A program made the position numbers and the translations under genes. Positions 1 through 8,853 of a DNA stretch of 64,000 nucleotides are shown here, one piece after another. This DNA is from Treponema sp. (GTDB lineage: Bacteria > Spirochaetota > Spirochaetia > Treponematales > Treponemataceae), in contig JAFLSN010000007.1 in assembly GCA_022510905.1 (NCBI GenBank), positions 1 to 64,000 on the forward strand, written 5' to 3'. Numbering within the stretch: the first letter of the stretch is position 1; each line of letters opens with the position of its first letter. The notes beneath the pieces are model-generated. The model was not told where the DNA came from. It did no database searches and was given only the letters and a program-made list of their open reading frames with translations.

Positions 1-6
1 TCCCCC

Positions 7-159
7 ATGCACGAATACATCAATCTGACGGCGGACAACATCGCGGGCGAGCACATCTGCTGCGCAATCGGGGACCCCAAGCATCAGGCCGGGGTGGAGA
101 AAAAGAAAGAGTGGATTAGGGCGCGGCAGGCAGACGGATTGGCTTTGGCGCGTGAGTGA
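7..159 (+). pseudogene. GNAT acetyltransferase N-terminal fragment (copy 1)
   Basis: A 50-codon remnant starts MHEYINLTADNIAGEHICCA and ends at an early TGA after KKKEWIRARQADG. It is near-identical over about 125 bp to the start of the longer broken copy at 5646. The N-terminus resembles YoaP-type GNAT acetyltransferases, which normally run to 150 residues or more, so the acetyl-CoA-binding core is missing here. It keeps the Trp after the Lys run that copy 2 has lost, so neither copy derives from the other unchanged. Not expected to be functional. Confidence 0.6.
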
Positions 160-201
160 AAGATGAAGCCCCCGCCCCCTTGTAGGGAGCGGGGCGTGCC
201 A

Positions 202-2247
202 TTACTGGAGCGTTCCGTCCCTCCACAAAACAGGAGTTACGCGAACATAATAATTTCCCCATCTTGCAAAAACAGCTATGTAGTTAGCAGCAGTACCACT
301 ATAAGATGTAGCTGTAGGTTCTAATTCTTCGTAGTCATGGGAATACATGGATGGAGATTTATTATGAAGTTTCCATAAAGCTTCATCAGCTGGGTAAGAT
401 TTCGAGGTAGAGGTTACAAAATACAGTTTGTCCGGTTCTTTCCCGAAGTCAATGTCCCAAAAATATGTGTAAGAGCCACCACCAGACAGAGCATAAAATT
501 CTTTGCATTCTATCTTTATCATATCTTTTGGATAAATCAATTCGCTTTTAGTGCCATTTGTGTCAATTTGATAGGCATAGCCATCATTGTCATCAGGCGA
601 AATATAAGCAGGGTCAGACTTTTCTACATAATAATCAATATATGAATAATCATCATAACTTCCGTTAGTAGAACCTTTAAAGGTTTTCTTTTTAGTTGTG
701 CCCGCATTGTAATCAATTTGCCCGCCATTTGCTATGCCCTTGTACAAATCAAAGTCTTTGTCAAGAGCGGGCGGGAAAATCACATTTCCGTTAGGAGCAT
801 AGTCGGAATTATAGGAGCTTGTAACATTAAAGACCTTTACATACTCATTCAAAACTGGAGTCACGCGGACATAATAATTCCCATATTTCGCGACAACCGC
901 TACATTTTCGCCTATCCCAGAAGAGGTAAAGCGTGATTCTGTCGGACTCAGCTCTTCGTATTCAGTAACACGGTTGGTTCTAATATAATTATGGAGTTTC
1001 CAAAAAGATCTGTAAGTGCAAGTCGAACCTCCGCGTACAAAACACAATTTGTCCGGCTGCTCGCTGAACTCAAACTCCCATGAGTATGATGAGTCTGAAT
1101 CTTTTTTGAAATACTTGCATTTTATCGCTGTAATGTCTTTTGGATAAATCAATTCGCTTTTAGTGCCATTTGTGTCAATTTGATAGGCATAGGTGTCATC
1201 GTCATCAGGCGAAATATAAGCGGTGTCAGAGTTTTTTATATGCCATGTATTAATAGAAGCCCAACCTAAGTTTACATAATCATTATCAAGCCCATTAAAG
1301 TTTTTAGTTTCAGTTGTGCTCGCCTTGTAATCAATGTGCCCATCTTCTACTATGCCCTTGTATAAAAAGACGGGCACATTAGCGACTGGCGGGAAAAACA
1401 CGTTCCAGTTAGGCGCAGTACTGTCGGTAGACCCGCTTGTAACATTAAAGACCCTTACCATATCTTCGGGATTCGTGTCATCACCTGTGTCTTTGATAGT
1501 GTCTTTATTAAGCACAGGAGTTACGCGCACGTAATAATCGCCGTATTTCGCAAAAATCGCAGCATAACCACCTCCCCGAGCAGTAGTAAAGTTTGAAGAG
1601 GCAGAATCCAGTTTTGCAAACTCATCAAAACGATTGCCGTAACTACCGTAATAGCTAGGAAGTTTCCAGAAAGATTTATAAGGAACATCTAATGTTCCTC
1701 TTGCTTGCGCAAAATACAGGCTGTCCGGCTGCTCGCTGAACTCAAACTCCCATGAGTAATAAGACGCATTCCTTTCAAAACTTTTGCATTTTATACTTAT
1801 TATGTCCTTTGGGTAGAACAATTTGCTTGTGGAAGTTCCATCATGTGTCTGCATTTGATAGGCATAACTTCCATCGTCATCACTCGAAAGATAAAGCTCA
1901 TCAGTACTACTCACATAATGATAAAGCATGGCAGCCCAGCCCCTTCCATAATCAAGTTTTAAACCTTCAAATGAGCTACGTCCCGTTGTGCTCGCACTAT
2001 AATCAATTTTTCCATCCTGAACAATGCCCTTGTATAAATAAAAGTCCTTGCGTAGAACTGGCGGAAAAATCACGTTCCAGTTGGGCGCAGAGCTGTCGGT
2101 AGAGTCGCTTGTAATATTAAAGACCCTTGCATACTCATTGTGTTCTCTAAGTGTGTCTTTAAAGTCAAATTTGTCGTTAAGAAAATTGGCGCAGCCATAA
2201 AACATCAGCAGACTTGCCGCAAATAAAAATGCTCTAACCTTCTTCAT
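202..2247 (-). CDS. Lipoprotein with three tandem beta-rich repeats
   Basis: Encodes 681 residues. The chosen start, MKKVRAFLFA, follows AGGAG at good spacing; an in-frame ATG 17 codons upstream lacks a ribosome site. Residues 1-18 form a signal peptide ending FYG before Cys19, a relaxed spirochaetal lipobox, so the protein is probably a surface or periplasmic lipoprotein. Three homologous domains begin near residues 41, 264 and 470. Each opens with RVFN(I/V)TS, then APNWNV or APNGNV, FPP, LYKGI and IDY, and ends with YYVRVTPVL. The DNA of the repeats is also very similar (for example around 500-560 and 1130-1190), which suggests recent internal duplication or conversion. It is rich in Tyr, Asp and Ser, with no enzyme motif. 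I do not recognise the family; a binding or adhesion role would be inference. Confidence 0.8.
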   Translation of the reverse strand: MKKVRAFLFAASLLMFYGCANFLNDKFDFKDTLREHNEYARVFNITSDSTDSSAPNWNVIFPPVLRKDFYLYKGIVQDGKIDYSASTTGRSSFEGLKLDYGRGWAAMLYHYVSSTDELYLSSDDDGSYAYQMQTHDGTSTSKLFYPKDIISIKCKSFERNASYYSWEFEFSEQPDSLYFAQARGTLDVPYKSFWKLPSYYGSYGNRFDEFAKLDSASSNFTTARGGGYAAIFAKYGDYYVRVTPVLNKDTIKDTGDDTNPEDMVRVFNVTSGSTDSTAPNWNVFFPPVANVPVFLYKGIVEDGHIDYKASTTETKNFNGLDNDYVNLGWASINTWHIKNSDTAYISPDDDDTYAYQIDTNGTKSELIYPKDITAIKCKYFKKDSDSSYSWEFEFSEQPDKLCFVRGGSTCTYRSFWKLHNYIRTNRVTEYEELSPTESRFTSSGIGENVAVVAKYGNYYVRVTPVLNEYVKVFNVTSSYNSDYAPNGNVIFPPALDKDFDLYKGIANGGQIDYNAGTTKKKTFKGSTNGSYDDYSYIDYYVEKSDPAYISPDDNDGYAYQIDTNGTKSELIYPKDMIKIECKEFYALSGGGSYTYFWDIDFGKEPDKLYFVTSTSKSYPADEALWKLHNKSPSMYSHDYEELEPTATSYSGTAANYIAVFARWGNYYVRVTPVLWRDGTLQ

Positions 2248-2322
2248 ATTCTGTACTCCTGTAAAACAAAACCGAAAATTCTTTCCCATCGTATCCATTG
2301 CATCTGGAATGCGGACACGAGC

Positions 2323-4578
2323 CTAGTTAAAATGAAAAGTATAACGAAGTCCGATGGAAAATGAATCAGAAAATTTTGGTATCCCCGGAAACAGCATCAT
2401 CGAGTAGCACGCAGCCAAATCAAGCGAGCCTAAGCCTCCATCAACAACTAAAAGTGGCAGTACAAGCCCAACCGACTGTTTTAAAAAGAACTGATGGTCA
2501 ATATATATATTTTCTTCTCCATATATATTTTCTTTTCCATCTTCTCCACTTATTATTCCACCTATGTCGAACAAACAGTACACGGCGGGATGCCACTTGA
2601 AAATATGTATGCGCCTGTTCACACCAATGCCACCGTAAACACTAAGGAAGGTAGGAGGATCTTGAATGTTGTCGGAAAAGCCAGATAACACTCCGGCACC
2701 AAAATCCAGGAACATCCAAGAGCGCAATGCGATATCCAGATATGCACTGCCACCCATGAGTTTGTAATCGGAGGCTAAAGCAATGTATGTGAAGTCCAGT
2801 CCTAATCCACCGAGACCGCCCCCGCCAAGTTCATGGTAAAAACCTTTCTGTGCCTCCATTCGCTCTTTCTTTGCCGAAATCTCGGCCAACTTTCTGTTTT
2901 CCTTCGCTATGTGCGAGGCAACTTCTTTCTTTGTGCGTATGTCCAATGACGGAGACATGGTATAATCTCTGTTCTGGTTAATCACATTTGTCTGCCTGTT
3001 TTTCGTTACATTGTTTATAATACGTATGTTCTTGAAAGTAAACGTATACTTGCTTGGCTCGTTGTCCGGCGCGGCGGTTACAGTGTAGTCAATCTCATAA
3101 TACAGGATGGGGTCGCCGCGCAGCAGAAGTGAGTTGTACATTTCCACGGTATCATCGTATTCCTTCCATGCGTCATCGTCTGCTTCAGGGTTGGGAGCGT
3201 TTTTTCCCGTAACCGCCTTGTAGTCCAGCAAGAATTTGTCCTGAAACAGGAGCACGCCATCTGAATACAGGGAAAGATAGGCGTTCCAGCCATTGTTCGC
3301 GCCGCTGTAGTCGCCGTAGCTCACTTTCAGTTCGTCGCCCAGGCTGCTTACTGTTCGGATGCCTGCAATCTTCTTCTGGTCGCGTCTAATTTCCGCAAGC
3401 AAGTCCGATTCTTGGGTGGTAATAACCGCTCTTACATTCATCATCTCTTTTTCAAGACTAGCGTCCCGCTTCTTGATGTATTCTTCAATCCGTTTTTCCC
3501 GCCGTGTCTGTGCAGCTGTTGTCGGAACGCCGTTTTCCAGGTCTGTGCGATTCCATTCCTTACTGAGAATTTTTGCCCTCTCATCCGCCTTGTCCTTTTC
3601 CGCTTGATTGCGCAGTTCTTCAATCCGCGCTTCCGTGCTCTGCCGGATTTCAATGAGCGCCTTCTTCTTGCTCTCGATAACACCTATCTGGCCTAAAACG
3701 CTCTGCTTATTAATTTTCTGCTCGCGCACTTTCGCCGCCTTTTTCGCTACATCTGCGGCAAGCTTGTCGCGCTCCTTTTTCAGCTCATCGGTTCGTTTTG
3801 CTTCCTTTAGGGCGTCTTCCGCAGCCTGCTTCTTCTGCTCGGCAAGCTCGGCGAGCCGCCTCTGCTCGCTCCGCTGCTTTTCGGCAAGCAAGGCTTTCTC
3901 CGCTTCGATTTTCTTGGTGTTCTCCACCGCGTTCGGGTCGCTGCTCACGGAAAGGGCGCGCAGCTCCTCGTCGAACTGCTCCATCATCCTCTTGTACTGC
4001 TCCTCGTTCTGCCGCGCGAGCGCAAGCTGGTCGTCTATCGAAAAGTCCGCCGTACCGTATTGCAAAGCCTGTTTTTGGATTGGATTTATCGCGATGTTCA
4101 GTCTCTCGGCAAGAGCCAGCGTTATCTCGTCGATTGCGCCGGTGTTTTCGTAAAGCGCCTCCGCGCTCTTGTATTCCTTGGATGTCGTCACCGTTTCCTG
4201 TATGCCGTGCTCGATGTCGGTGTAGTCCACGCTGATGGTATAGCCCTTGCCGGTTTTTCTTATTCTCGCTAATACGGCGAACTTCGCCGTGCTGAGGTTG
4301 CCCGCTGGGATTGCCTCGCTCTCGTTGCGTCCGGCATCTTCCGATTCGCGCTGGAGCTGCTTCACTATCGCCTCCGATGCGGAGTCAACCACAGTCCTCC
4401 AGCCCAAGTATTCCTGCAAGTTTGACTTGAGCTTGTCCTGAATCTGTCCGGGAAGCCACACCGTCTCGTCCCTCGGAAGGTTTTCCGCCTTCGGCATGTC
4501 CACCTGCACGGTCTGCTGCGCGAACGCCGCCATGCCAAGCACCACGAATATGGCTAAAAATGCAAGTTTCCTTTTCAT
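2323..4578 (-). CDS. Exported coiled-coil protein with C-terminal barrel-like domain
   Basis: Encodes 751 residues, starting MKRKLAFLAI after an AGGAG site. Residues 1-20 are a signal peptide ending AFA before QQTVQV. Residues 22-180 form a mixed domain, reminiscent of envelope proteins that precede a coiled coil. Residues 185-400 are an almost continuous Glu/Lys/Arg/Ala coiled coil. The last 150 residues are Gly- and aromatic-rich (LGGGGLGGLGLDFTYIAL) and end IGLRYTFHFN, like an outer-membrane barrel, so the protein may link periplasm and outer membrane. Named function not recognised. The downstream lipoprotein gene lies 75 bp away on the same strand and may be co-transcribed. A 41-bp repeat array begins about 110 bp upstream of the start. 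Confidence 0.75.
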   Translation of the reverse strand: MKRKLAFLAIFVVLGMAAFAQQTVQVDMPKAENLPRDETVWLPGQIQDKLKSNLQEYLGWRTVVDSASEAIVKQLQRESEDAGRNESEAIPAGNLSTAKFAVLARIRKTGKGYTISVDYTDIEHGIQETVTTSKEYKSAEALYENTGAIDEITLALAERLNIAINPIQKQALQYGTADFSIDDQLALARQNEEQYKRMMEQFDEELRALSVSSDPNAVENTKKIEAEKALLAEKQRSEQRRLAELAEQKKQAAEDALKEAKRTDELKKERDKLAADVAKKAAKVREQKINKQSVLGQIGVIESKKKALIEIRQSTEARIEELRNQAEKDKADERAKILSKEWNRTDLENGVPTTAAQTRREKRIEEYIKKRDASLEKEMMNVRAVITTQESDLLAEIRRDQKKIAGIRTVSSLGDELKVSYGDYSGANNGWNAYLSLYSDGVLLFQDKFLLDYKAVTGKNAPNPEADDDAWKEYDDTVEMYNSLLLRGDPILYYEIDYTVTAAPDNEPSKYTFTFKNIRIINNVTKNRQTNVINQNRDYTMSPSLDIRTKKEVASHIAKENRKLAEISAKKERMEAQKGFYHELGGGGLGGLGLDFTYIALASDYKLMGGSAYLDIALRSWMFLDFGAGVLSGFSDNIQDPPTFLSVYGGIGVNRRIHIFKWHPAVYCLFDIGGIISGEDGKENIYGEENIYIDHQFFLKQSVGLVLPLLVVDGGLGSLDLAACYSMMLFPGIPKFSDSFSIGLRYTFHFN

Positions 4579-4689
4579 CCTGTATCTCCTGTGGTCGTTT
4601 ATCTGTTCCGCCGTGCGTCAGATTTTATTTATCTTTCAGCACATGGTTATTGAAAAAATACTCCCAAAGCCCAAAAACGCTCCGGGAAA

Positions 4690-5222
4690 GCCGCGAAAGT
4701 TCTTTTGAAGCCCGGAAACGCTCCGGGGAAGCCGCAAAAGTTCTTTTGAAGCCCCAAAACACGCCGGGGAAGCCGCGAAAGTTCTTTTGAAGCCCCAAAA
4801 CACGCCGGGGAAGCCGCGAAAGTTCTTTTGAAGCCCAAAAACGCTCCGGGGAAGCCGCGAAAGTTCTTTTGAAGCCCCAAAACGCTCCGGGGAAGCCGCG
4901 AAAGTTCTTTTGAAGCCCCAAAACGCTCCGGGGAAGCCGCGAAAGTTCTTTTGAAGCCCCAAAACGCTCCGGGGAAGCCGCGAAAGTTCTTTTGAAGCCC
5001 GGAAACGCTCCGGGGAAGCCGCAAAAGTTCTTTTGAAGCCCCAAAACGCTCCGGGGAAGCCGCGAAAGTTCTTTTGAAGCCCAAAAACGCTCCGGGGAAG
5101 CCGCGAAAGTTCTTTTGAAGCCCAAAAACACTCCGGGGAAGCCGCGAAAGTTCTTTTGAAGCCCAAAAACGCTCCGGGGAAGCCGCGAAAGTTCTTTTGA
5201 AGCCCGGAAACGCTCCAAGTTG
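4690..5222 (-). repeat. 41-bp tandem array 1 (13 units)
   Basis: Thirteen head-to-tail units of exactly 41 bp start at 4690, 4731, 4772 and so on to 5182. Each plus-strand unit opens GCCGCGAAAGTTCTTTTGAA and ends with a GCTCCGGGGAA-type segment; unit differences are mostly CCCC/CCCA/CCGG and GCT/ACG swaps. Because 41 is not a multiple of three, all three minus-strand frames stay open through the array with the same peptide words shifted in phase, so I read the array as non-coding. It is assigned to the minus strand because its CGGAGCGTTTTGGG core on that strand matches arrays 2 and 3, and the gene it precedes is on that strand. Confidence 0.95.
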
Positions 5223-5432
5223 AGCCGTGGGAACGCTCCCAAAGCCCAAAAATGCTCCGGGAAAGCCGTGCGCAAGTGCGAAAAGCCCGGAAACGCTCCA
5301 AGCTGAGCCGTGGGAGCGCTCCCGAAGCCCAAAAACGCTCCAAGGAAGCCGTGCGCAAGTGCGAAAAGCCCGAAAACACGCCAAGTTGGGCCGTGGGAAT
5401 GCTCCCAAAGCTCAAAAATGCTCCGGGAAAGC
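5223..5432 (-). repeat. Diverged ~82-bp double units at the edge of array 1
   Basis: The distal edge of array 1 changes into longer units of about 82-84 bp, twice 41, which alternate a GAGCCGTGGGAACGCTCCC segment with GCCGTGCGCAAGTGCGAAAA. The perfect palindrome GGGAGCGCTCCC occurs here and again in array 2, which ties the two arrays together. No coding signal is apparent. Confidence 0.75.
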
Positions 5433-5609
5433 TGTGCGCTGTGTGCGTGATATGTTCATGCCAAGATTATATACATATAGTTCTTCTATGTAAATTGAGA
5501 TTTTAACAAACGGATGGGAAAATTTACCGATTCGGAAATCCCGAGATGTCCGCAAAAACCGAAGTCTGTTCCGGCTGGTTCGCTCCCTTTGCGGCCGACA
5601 AGCGTTTTT

Positions 5610-5639
5610 TTGCATACACCGCCCAATCCGTGCCATACT
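5610..5639 (+). promoter_or_regulatory. Promoter of the broken GNAT gene
   Basis: TTGCAT and CATACT are separated by 18 bp. The -10 box ends six bases before the ATG at 5646 and there is no Shine-Dalgarno sequence, so the mRNA would have been leaderless. The same TCC-ATG junction is present at the left edge of the window before copy 1. Confidence 0.4.
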
Positions 5640-5645
5640 TCCTCC

Positions 5646-6056
5646 ATGCATGAATACATCAATCTGACGGCGGACAACATCGCGGGCGAGCACATCTGCT
5701 GCGCAATCGGAGACCCCAAGCATCAGGCCGGTGTGGAAAAAAAAGAAAGGATTAGGGCGCGGCTTTCTGGCGGCCACGTGTTCCGAAAGCTCAACGCGCG
5801 CGGCAAGACGTTCATCGAGTACGAGCCGGTGGAGAGCGCGTGGGTGCCGGTGGTCGGCAGAAACTACGAGTACATCTACCGACTGTGGGTGGCGGGCAGC
5901 TTCAAGGGCAAGGGAATCGGGCGCGAGCTTCTGGAGCACGCAATCAGCGACGCGCGGAAGAAAGGCGATGGAATGAAACGGCATACAGGTGAAGCTGACC
6001 GTGCGGGTGTGAGGGGCATTTTCTGCAAAATGTGGTACAATGGGAGATGGAGGTGA
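5646..6056 (+). pseudogene. GNAT acetyltransferase, C-terminally replaced (copy 2)
   Basis: The first about 105 codons match YoaP-like GNAT N-acetyltransferases: MHEYINLTADNIAGEHICCA, then an FIEYEPVESAWVPV strand, then the acetyl-CoA-binding motif GSFKGKGIGRELL. After DARKKGD (about 5966) the similarity stops and the frame runs through unrelated residues to a TGA at 6056. The family normally continues with a conserved SSKKKPFLSDP-like segment and beyond. Lost segments include much of the acceptor-site half, so activity is unlikely. The tail ends three bases before the antitoxin gene; its GGAG-containing end supplies that gene's ribosome site. Confidence 0.65.
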
Positions 6057-6059
6057 ATT

Positions 6060-6269
6060 ATGGCAGAGACGCTCGCGCAGATATACGAAGCGATGACCGA
6101 AACAGAGCAGAAAGAACTGTATGATTTCGCGCTGTTCCTGCGCTCAAAAAACAGCCTCGCACAGTCTGCCCCGCAGAAAAAATCATGCTTTGGTGCGCTC
6201 AAAGACAAAATCACCTACATCGCACCTGATTTCGACGCGCCTGTAGCGGACTTCGCGGAGTATATGTGA
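6060..6269 (+). CDS. Antitoxin-like protein (VapB/DUF2281 type)
   Basis: Encodes 69 residues, starting MAETLAQIYEAMTETEQKEL and preceded by GGAGG. An N-terminal helical segment with DFALFLRSK is followed by a Lys/Gln-rich linker and an acidic C-terminus, DFDAPVADFAEYM, which in this family lies in the toxin groove. Its TGA overlaps the ATG of the following PIN-domain gene by one base (ATGTGATGA), the coupling typical of type II toxin-antitoxin pairs. It is probably a DNA-binding antitoxin and autorepressor, but its partner looks damaged. Confidence 0.7.
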   Translation: MAETLAQIYEAMTETEQKELYDFALFLRSKNSLAQSAPQKKSCFGALKDKITYIAPDFDAPVADFAEYM

Positions 6270-6496
6270 TGAAGTTTTTGCTGGACACGCGCGCAATTTT
6301 GTGGTACGCGCAGGGAAGCGCAGGATTCAGGCCGTTCGCCATAAACCCGCATCACATTGAGCGGACAAAATCGCCCGACTTCATTCACCGCGACCCTTTC
6401 GACCGTCTTTTGATAGCGTTGGCGCAGACGGAGGACTTCACCATAATCACGCATAATTCGACGATTCCCAAATATGATGTGAGGACGGCATGGTAG
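6269..6496 (+). pseudogene. PIN-domain toxin (VapC-like) with internal deletion
   Basis: Encodes 75 residues where the family has about 125-130. The N-terminus MKFLLDTRAILWYAQGS carries the first catalytic Asp. The C-terminal half FIHRDPFDRLLIALAQTED carries the later acidic residues and runs to the conserved IITHNSTIPKYDV end. The central stretch with the second catalytic acid (normally in an SSISLWEI-like motif) is missing without a frame change. The active site of this RNase family needs that residue, so the toxin is probably inactive; the deletion may explain why the locus is tolerated. An in-frame GTG lies one codon upstream of the ATG. Confidence 0.7.
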
Positions 6497-6528
6497 TCAG
6501 CGGAATGTCGGTGCGGATGTGAGGGGGC

Positions 6529-7050
6529 ATGAACGGATTTTTTCTGCTTATTCCGTTCCTGCTCATACGGTTCGGGCTGCTTTTCGCGCTGGACAAAAAC
6601 GCCGTGCGCCGGGCGGCACATTTCGCTCCGCTCCGGGGCAGGGAAAAAATCGCCTATTTCGTGTATCAGGCGGCGACCGTGGGGATATTGGTGTGCCCGG
6701 TTTTCCTTTCGGTGCGGGCGGATTTCTCGTGGATGTTCTGGGCGGGCGCGGCGTGTTATGTCATCGGCCTTGCGCTCTGCGCTGTCGCGCTTGCCTGCTT
6801 CTCCTCGCCAGACGCATCCGGACTGAACACAAACGGAATCTACAGGATTTCGCGCAATCCCATGTACGTGGCGTACTTCGCCTGCTTTCTGGGGATTGCC
6901 CTGCTTGCAAAATCGCCCGTGCTTTTTATCATGGTGATGGCTTTCCAGATTTCGGCGCACTGGATAATCCTCGCGGAGGAACGGTGGTGCCTGGCGCGGT
7001 TCGGGGAGCGGTACGAGCGATATATGAGGGAAGTGCGGCGGTATGTGTAG
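6529..7050 (+). CDS. Membrane methyltransferase, ICMT/PEMT family
   Basis: Encodes 173 residues with about five membrane helices. The signature GIYRISRNPMYVAYF, followed later by EERWCLARFGERYERYMREV, marks the isoprenylcysteine carboxyl methyltransferase / phospholipid methyltransferase-like superfamily, which transfers methyl groups from S-adenosylmethionine to membrane-embedded substrates. The bacterial substrate is not predictable from the sequence. The start at ATG 6529 follows GTGAGGGGGC, a plausible ribosome site. It lies 32 bp after the broken toxin gene, with no obvious functional link. Confidence 0.75.
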   Translation: MNGFFLLIPFLLIRFGLLFALDKNAVRRAAHFAPLRGREKIAYFVYQAATVGILVCPVFLSVRADFSWMFWAGAACYVIGLALCAVALACFSSPDASGLNTNGIYRISRNPMYVAYFACFLGIALLAKSPVLFIMVMAFQISAHWIILAEERWCLARFGERYERYMREVRRYV

Positions 7051-7059
7051 CGGCGTTTC

Positions 7060-7100
7060 CTTGCGGCAGTTGCTTTTTGTGTCGGGGTGTGTTGATTTGG
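7060..7100 (+). repeat. Dispersed TTGATT repeat, 3' half
   Basis: TTGCTTTTTGTGTCGGGGTG followed by TGTTGATTTG matches the right end of the dispersed repeat family seen at 19051-19140 and elsewhere. It sits just after the methyltransferase gene. The rest of 7101-7242 holds no gene that I can support. Confidence 0.4.
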
Positions 7101-7242
7101 TGTGCGCTAACCATGGCGCTCTGGCCAAGCAAGAATCAAATGTTACATAATTTGTGCGGGTTTATCAAAATGACAGCAGCTGCTTCCGTTTTTTTGCGGA
7201 GCGTATCTGCCGTGTTACTTGCAACAGACACGGTGGTTCAAT

Positions 7243-8637
7243 TCAGCTGCTTTCTGAATGTGAATCCGTTATCGTAAAATGCGCGATTATGCTGTAATAG
7301 GCAACAGCAAGAGGAATGGTCGCGCAAATCCAGGCCAGCGGTTCTGCCGCGCAGATTCCTGCAAAGCCCAATGTGCCGGGCAGCAGATATGCGGCAACCG
7401 TCCGCGCTATGAGCTCGAACACGCCTCCCATAAGCGGCCAAAATCCACGTCCAATGCTTTGAAGCACATTGCGGTACACAAACAGCAAAAACAGCACAGG
7501 ATAAAACACGGCGCAGATATTCAGGTAAGTTCGTGCTGAATGAAGAATTTCTTGCCATGTCTCGCCGTCCATGGCCTTGCTATCCAGAAACAGCGCCGTC
7601 AGTTGGTTGCTGAACAAAGTGGCCAGCACCGCCGCAACAACCGCAAAGGCCACGCAGATGATATTCGCCTTGGTCACACCTTCCTTTATGCGGTCAATTC
7701 GCCCCGCGCCCAGATTCTGGCCGCCATAGTTTGCCATGGTCACGCCCATGGTTCCAGCGGCAACCGTAACAAGCTGTTCCACTTTTTGCGCCGCCGTAAA
7801 CGCCGCGATTTTTGTAGCGCCAAACCGGTTCAGCGCACCTTCCAAAATCACGGTACCGACAGCCGTTATGCTGAACTGGAATCCCATGCTCAATCCGATG
7901 CCCAGGTGTCGCCACACAAATGCGCCGTTCCAGGCAAAATCTGAAGGCCCCACCCTCAGCATGGGATAGCGAACCAAAATCCACACGAACGAAGCAAGTC
8001 CTGCCACCAACGTTGAAGCCACCGTAGCAAGTGCAGCACCGGCCACACCCCAGCCGCAGCGCGCGATAAACACCACGTCAAGCACGATATTCAGCAAAGA
8101 AGAAAGCACCAAAAAGTAGAGCGGAGTCCGGCTGTCTCCGACCGCACGGAGCACACAGGCACAGCCGTTGTAAAGCACAATCGCAATAATTCCAAGATAA
8201 ATGATGAAAATATAGCTGAAAGATTGCGAAATAATCTGCTCGGGCGTATTGATAAGGCGCAGAACCGGCATGGTCAGCAAGCACGAAACCACTGTGATTA
8301 CCACGCCCACCACTGCATTGAGCAAAATGTTCATGGCTACAGAGCGTTTTAAGCCTGCCCAGTCCTGGGCGCCAAAGCGCTGTGCCGTAATCACCGCAAA
8401 GCCGCTGGTCATTCCCCACAAAAAACCCAGCACAAAAAAATTAATTGGGCCGGTGTTGCCAACCGCGGCCAGAGCGTTGTGCCCCAAAAGCCGTCCAACA
8501 ATAATCGTGTCGCACATGTTGTACAGCTGCTGGAACAAGCTCCCCAGCAAAATAGGAAACGAATATTTCATGAGCAGCACAAATGGCTCGCCCTGCGTCA
8601 TATCAATGCCTGTTTTTGTTTTTGCCGATATTACCAT
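7243..8637 (-). CDS. MATE family multidrug efflux transporter
   Basis: Encodes 464 residues with about 12 membrane helices. The start at MVISAKTKTGIDMTQGEPF has AGGGA upstream; an ATG eight codons earlier lacks one. Family hallmarks are MTQGEPFVLLMKYSFPILLG, QQLYNMCDTIIVGR, and the repeated half beginning near residue 235, where GAL and ALNRFGATKIAAFTAAQKVE recall the DinF/NorM pattern. MATE proteins export cationic drugs or toxic metabolites using Na+ or H+ gradients. It is a monocistronic gene between two non-coding stretches. Substrate unknown. Confidence 0.9.
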   Translation of the reverse strand: MVISAKTKTGIDMTQGEPFVLLMKYSFPILLGSLFQQLYNMCDTIIVGRLLGHNALAAVGNTGPINFFVLGFLWGMTSGFAVITAQRFGAQDWAGLKRSVAMNILLNAVVGVVITVVSCLLTMPVLRLINTPEQIISQSFSYIFIIYLGIIAIVLYNGCACVLRAVGDSRTPLYFLVLSSLLNIVLDVVFIARCGWGVAGAALATVASTLVAGLASFVWILVRYPMLRVGPSDFAWNGAFVWRHLGIGLSMGFQFSITAVGTVILEGALNRFGATKIAAFTAAQKVEQLVTVAAGTMGVTMANYGGQNLGAGRIDRIKEGVTKANIICVAFAVVAAVLATLFSNQLTALFLDSKAMDGETWQEILHSARTYLNICAVFYPVLFLLFVYRNVLQSIGRGFWPLMGGVFELIARTVAAYLLPGTLGFAGICAAEPLAWICATIPLAVAYYSIIAHFTITDSHSESS

Positions 8638-8853
8638 AGACCGAATTTCCCTACAGCGCATGAATGTGAATCTAATCTAACTGAAAAAAATCCCTTTGTC
8701 TATCGGGAAAGCAAACACTGCCAAGGCATGGCGAAAAAGTGTTCGTGGCGGCGGTGCCAAACTGCCCAACAGGGCGGCCAGCGATTTACACGGACAACAT
8801 GGAAGGCACACAACAGCCTCAGACACAGACAGCTACATGCACATACCGCTTAT

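Noticed and set aside
4690..5222. Array 1 as a CRISPR array
   Set aside because: The units are contiguous with no unique spacers and no cas genes are near.
4625..5415. Three overlapping 235-259 residue frames on the minus strand through array 1, rich in FxASKELSRLPR repeats
   Set aside because: The 41-bp unit puts the same words in all three frames; no ribosome site, no start at a conserved place, and the array structure explains the lack of stops.
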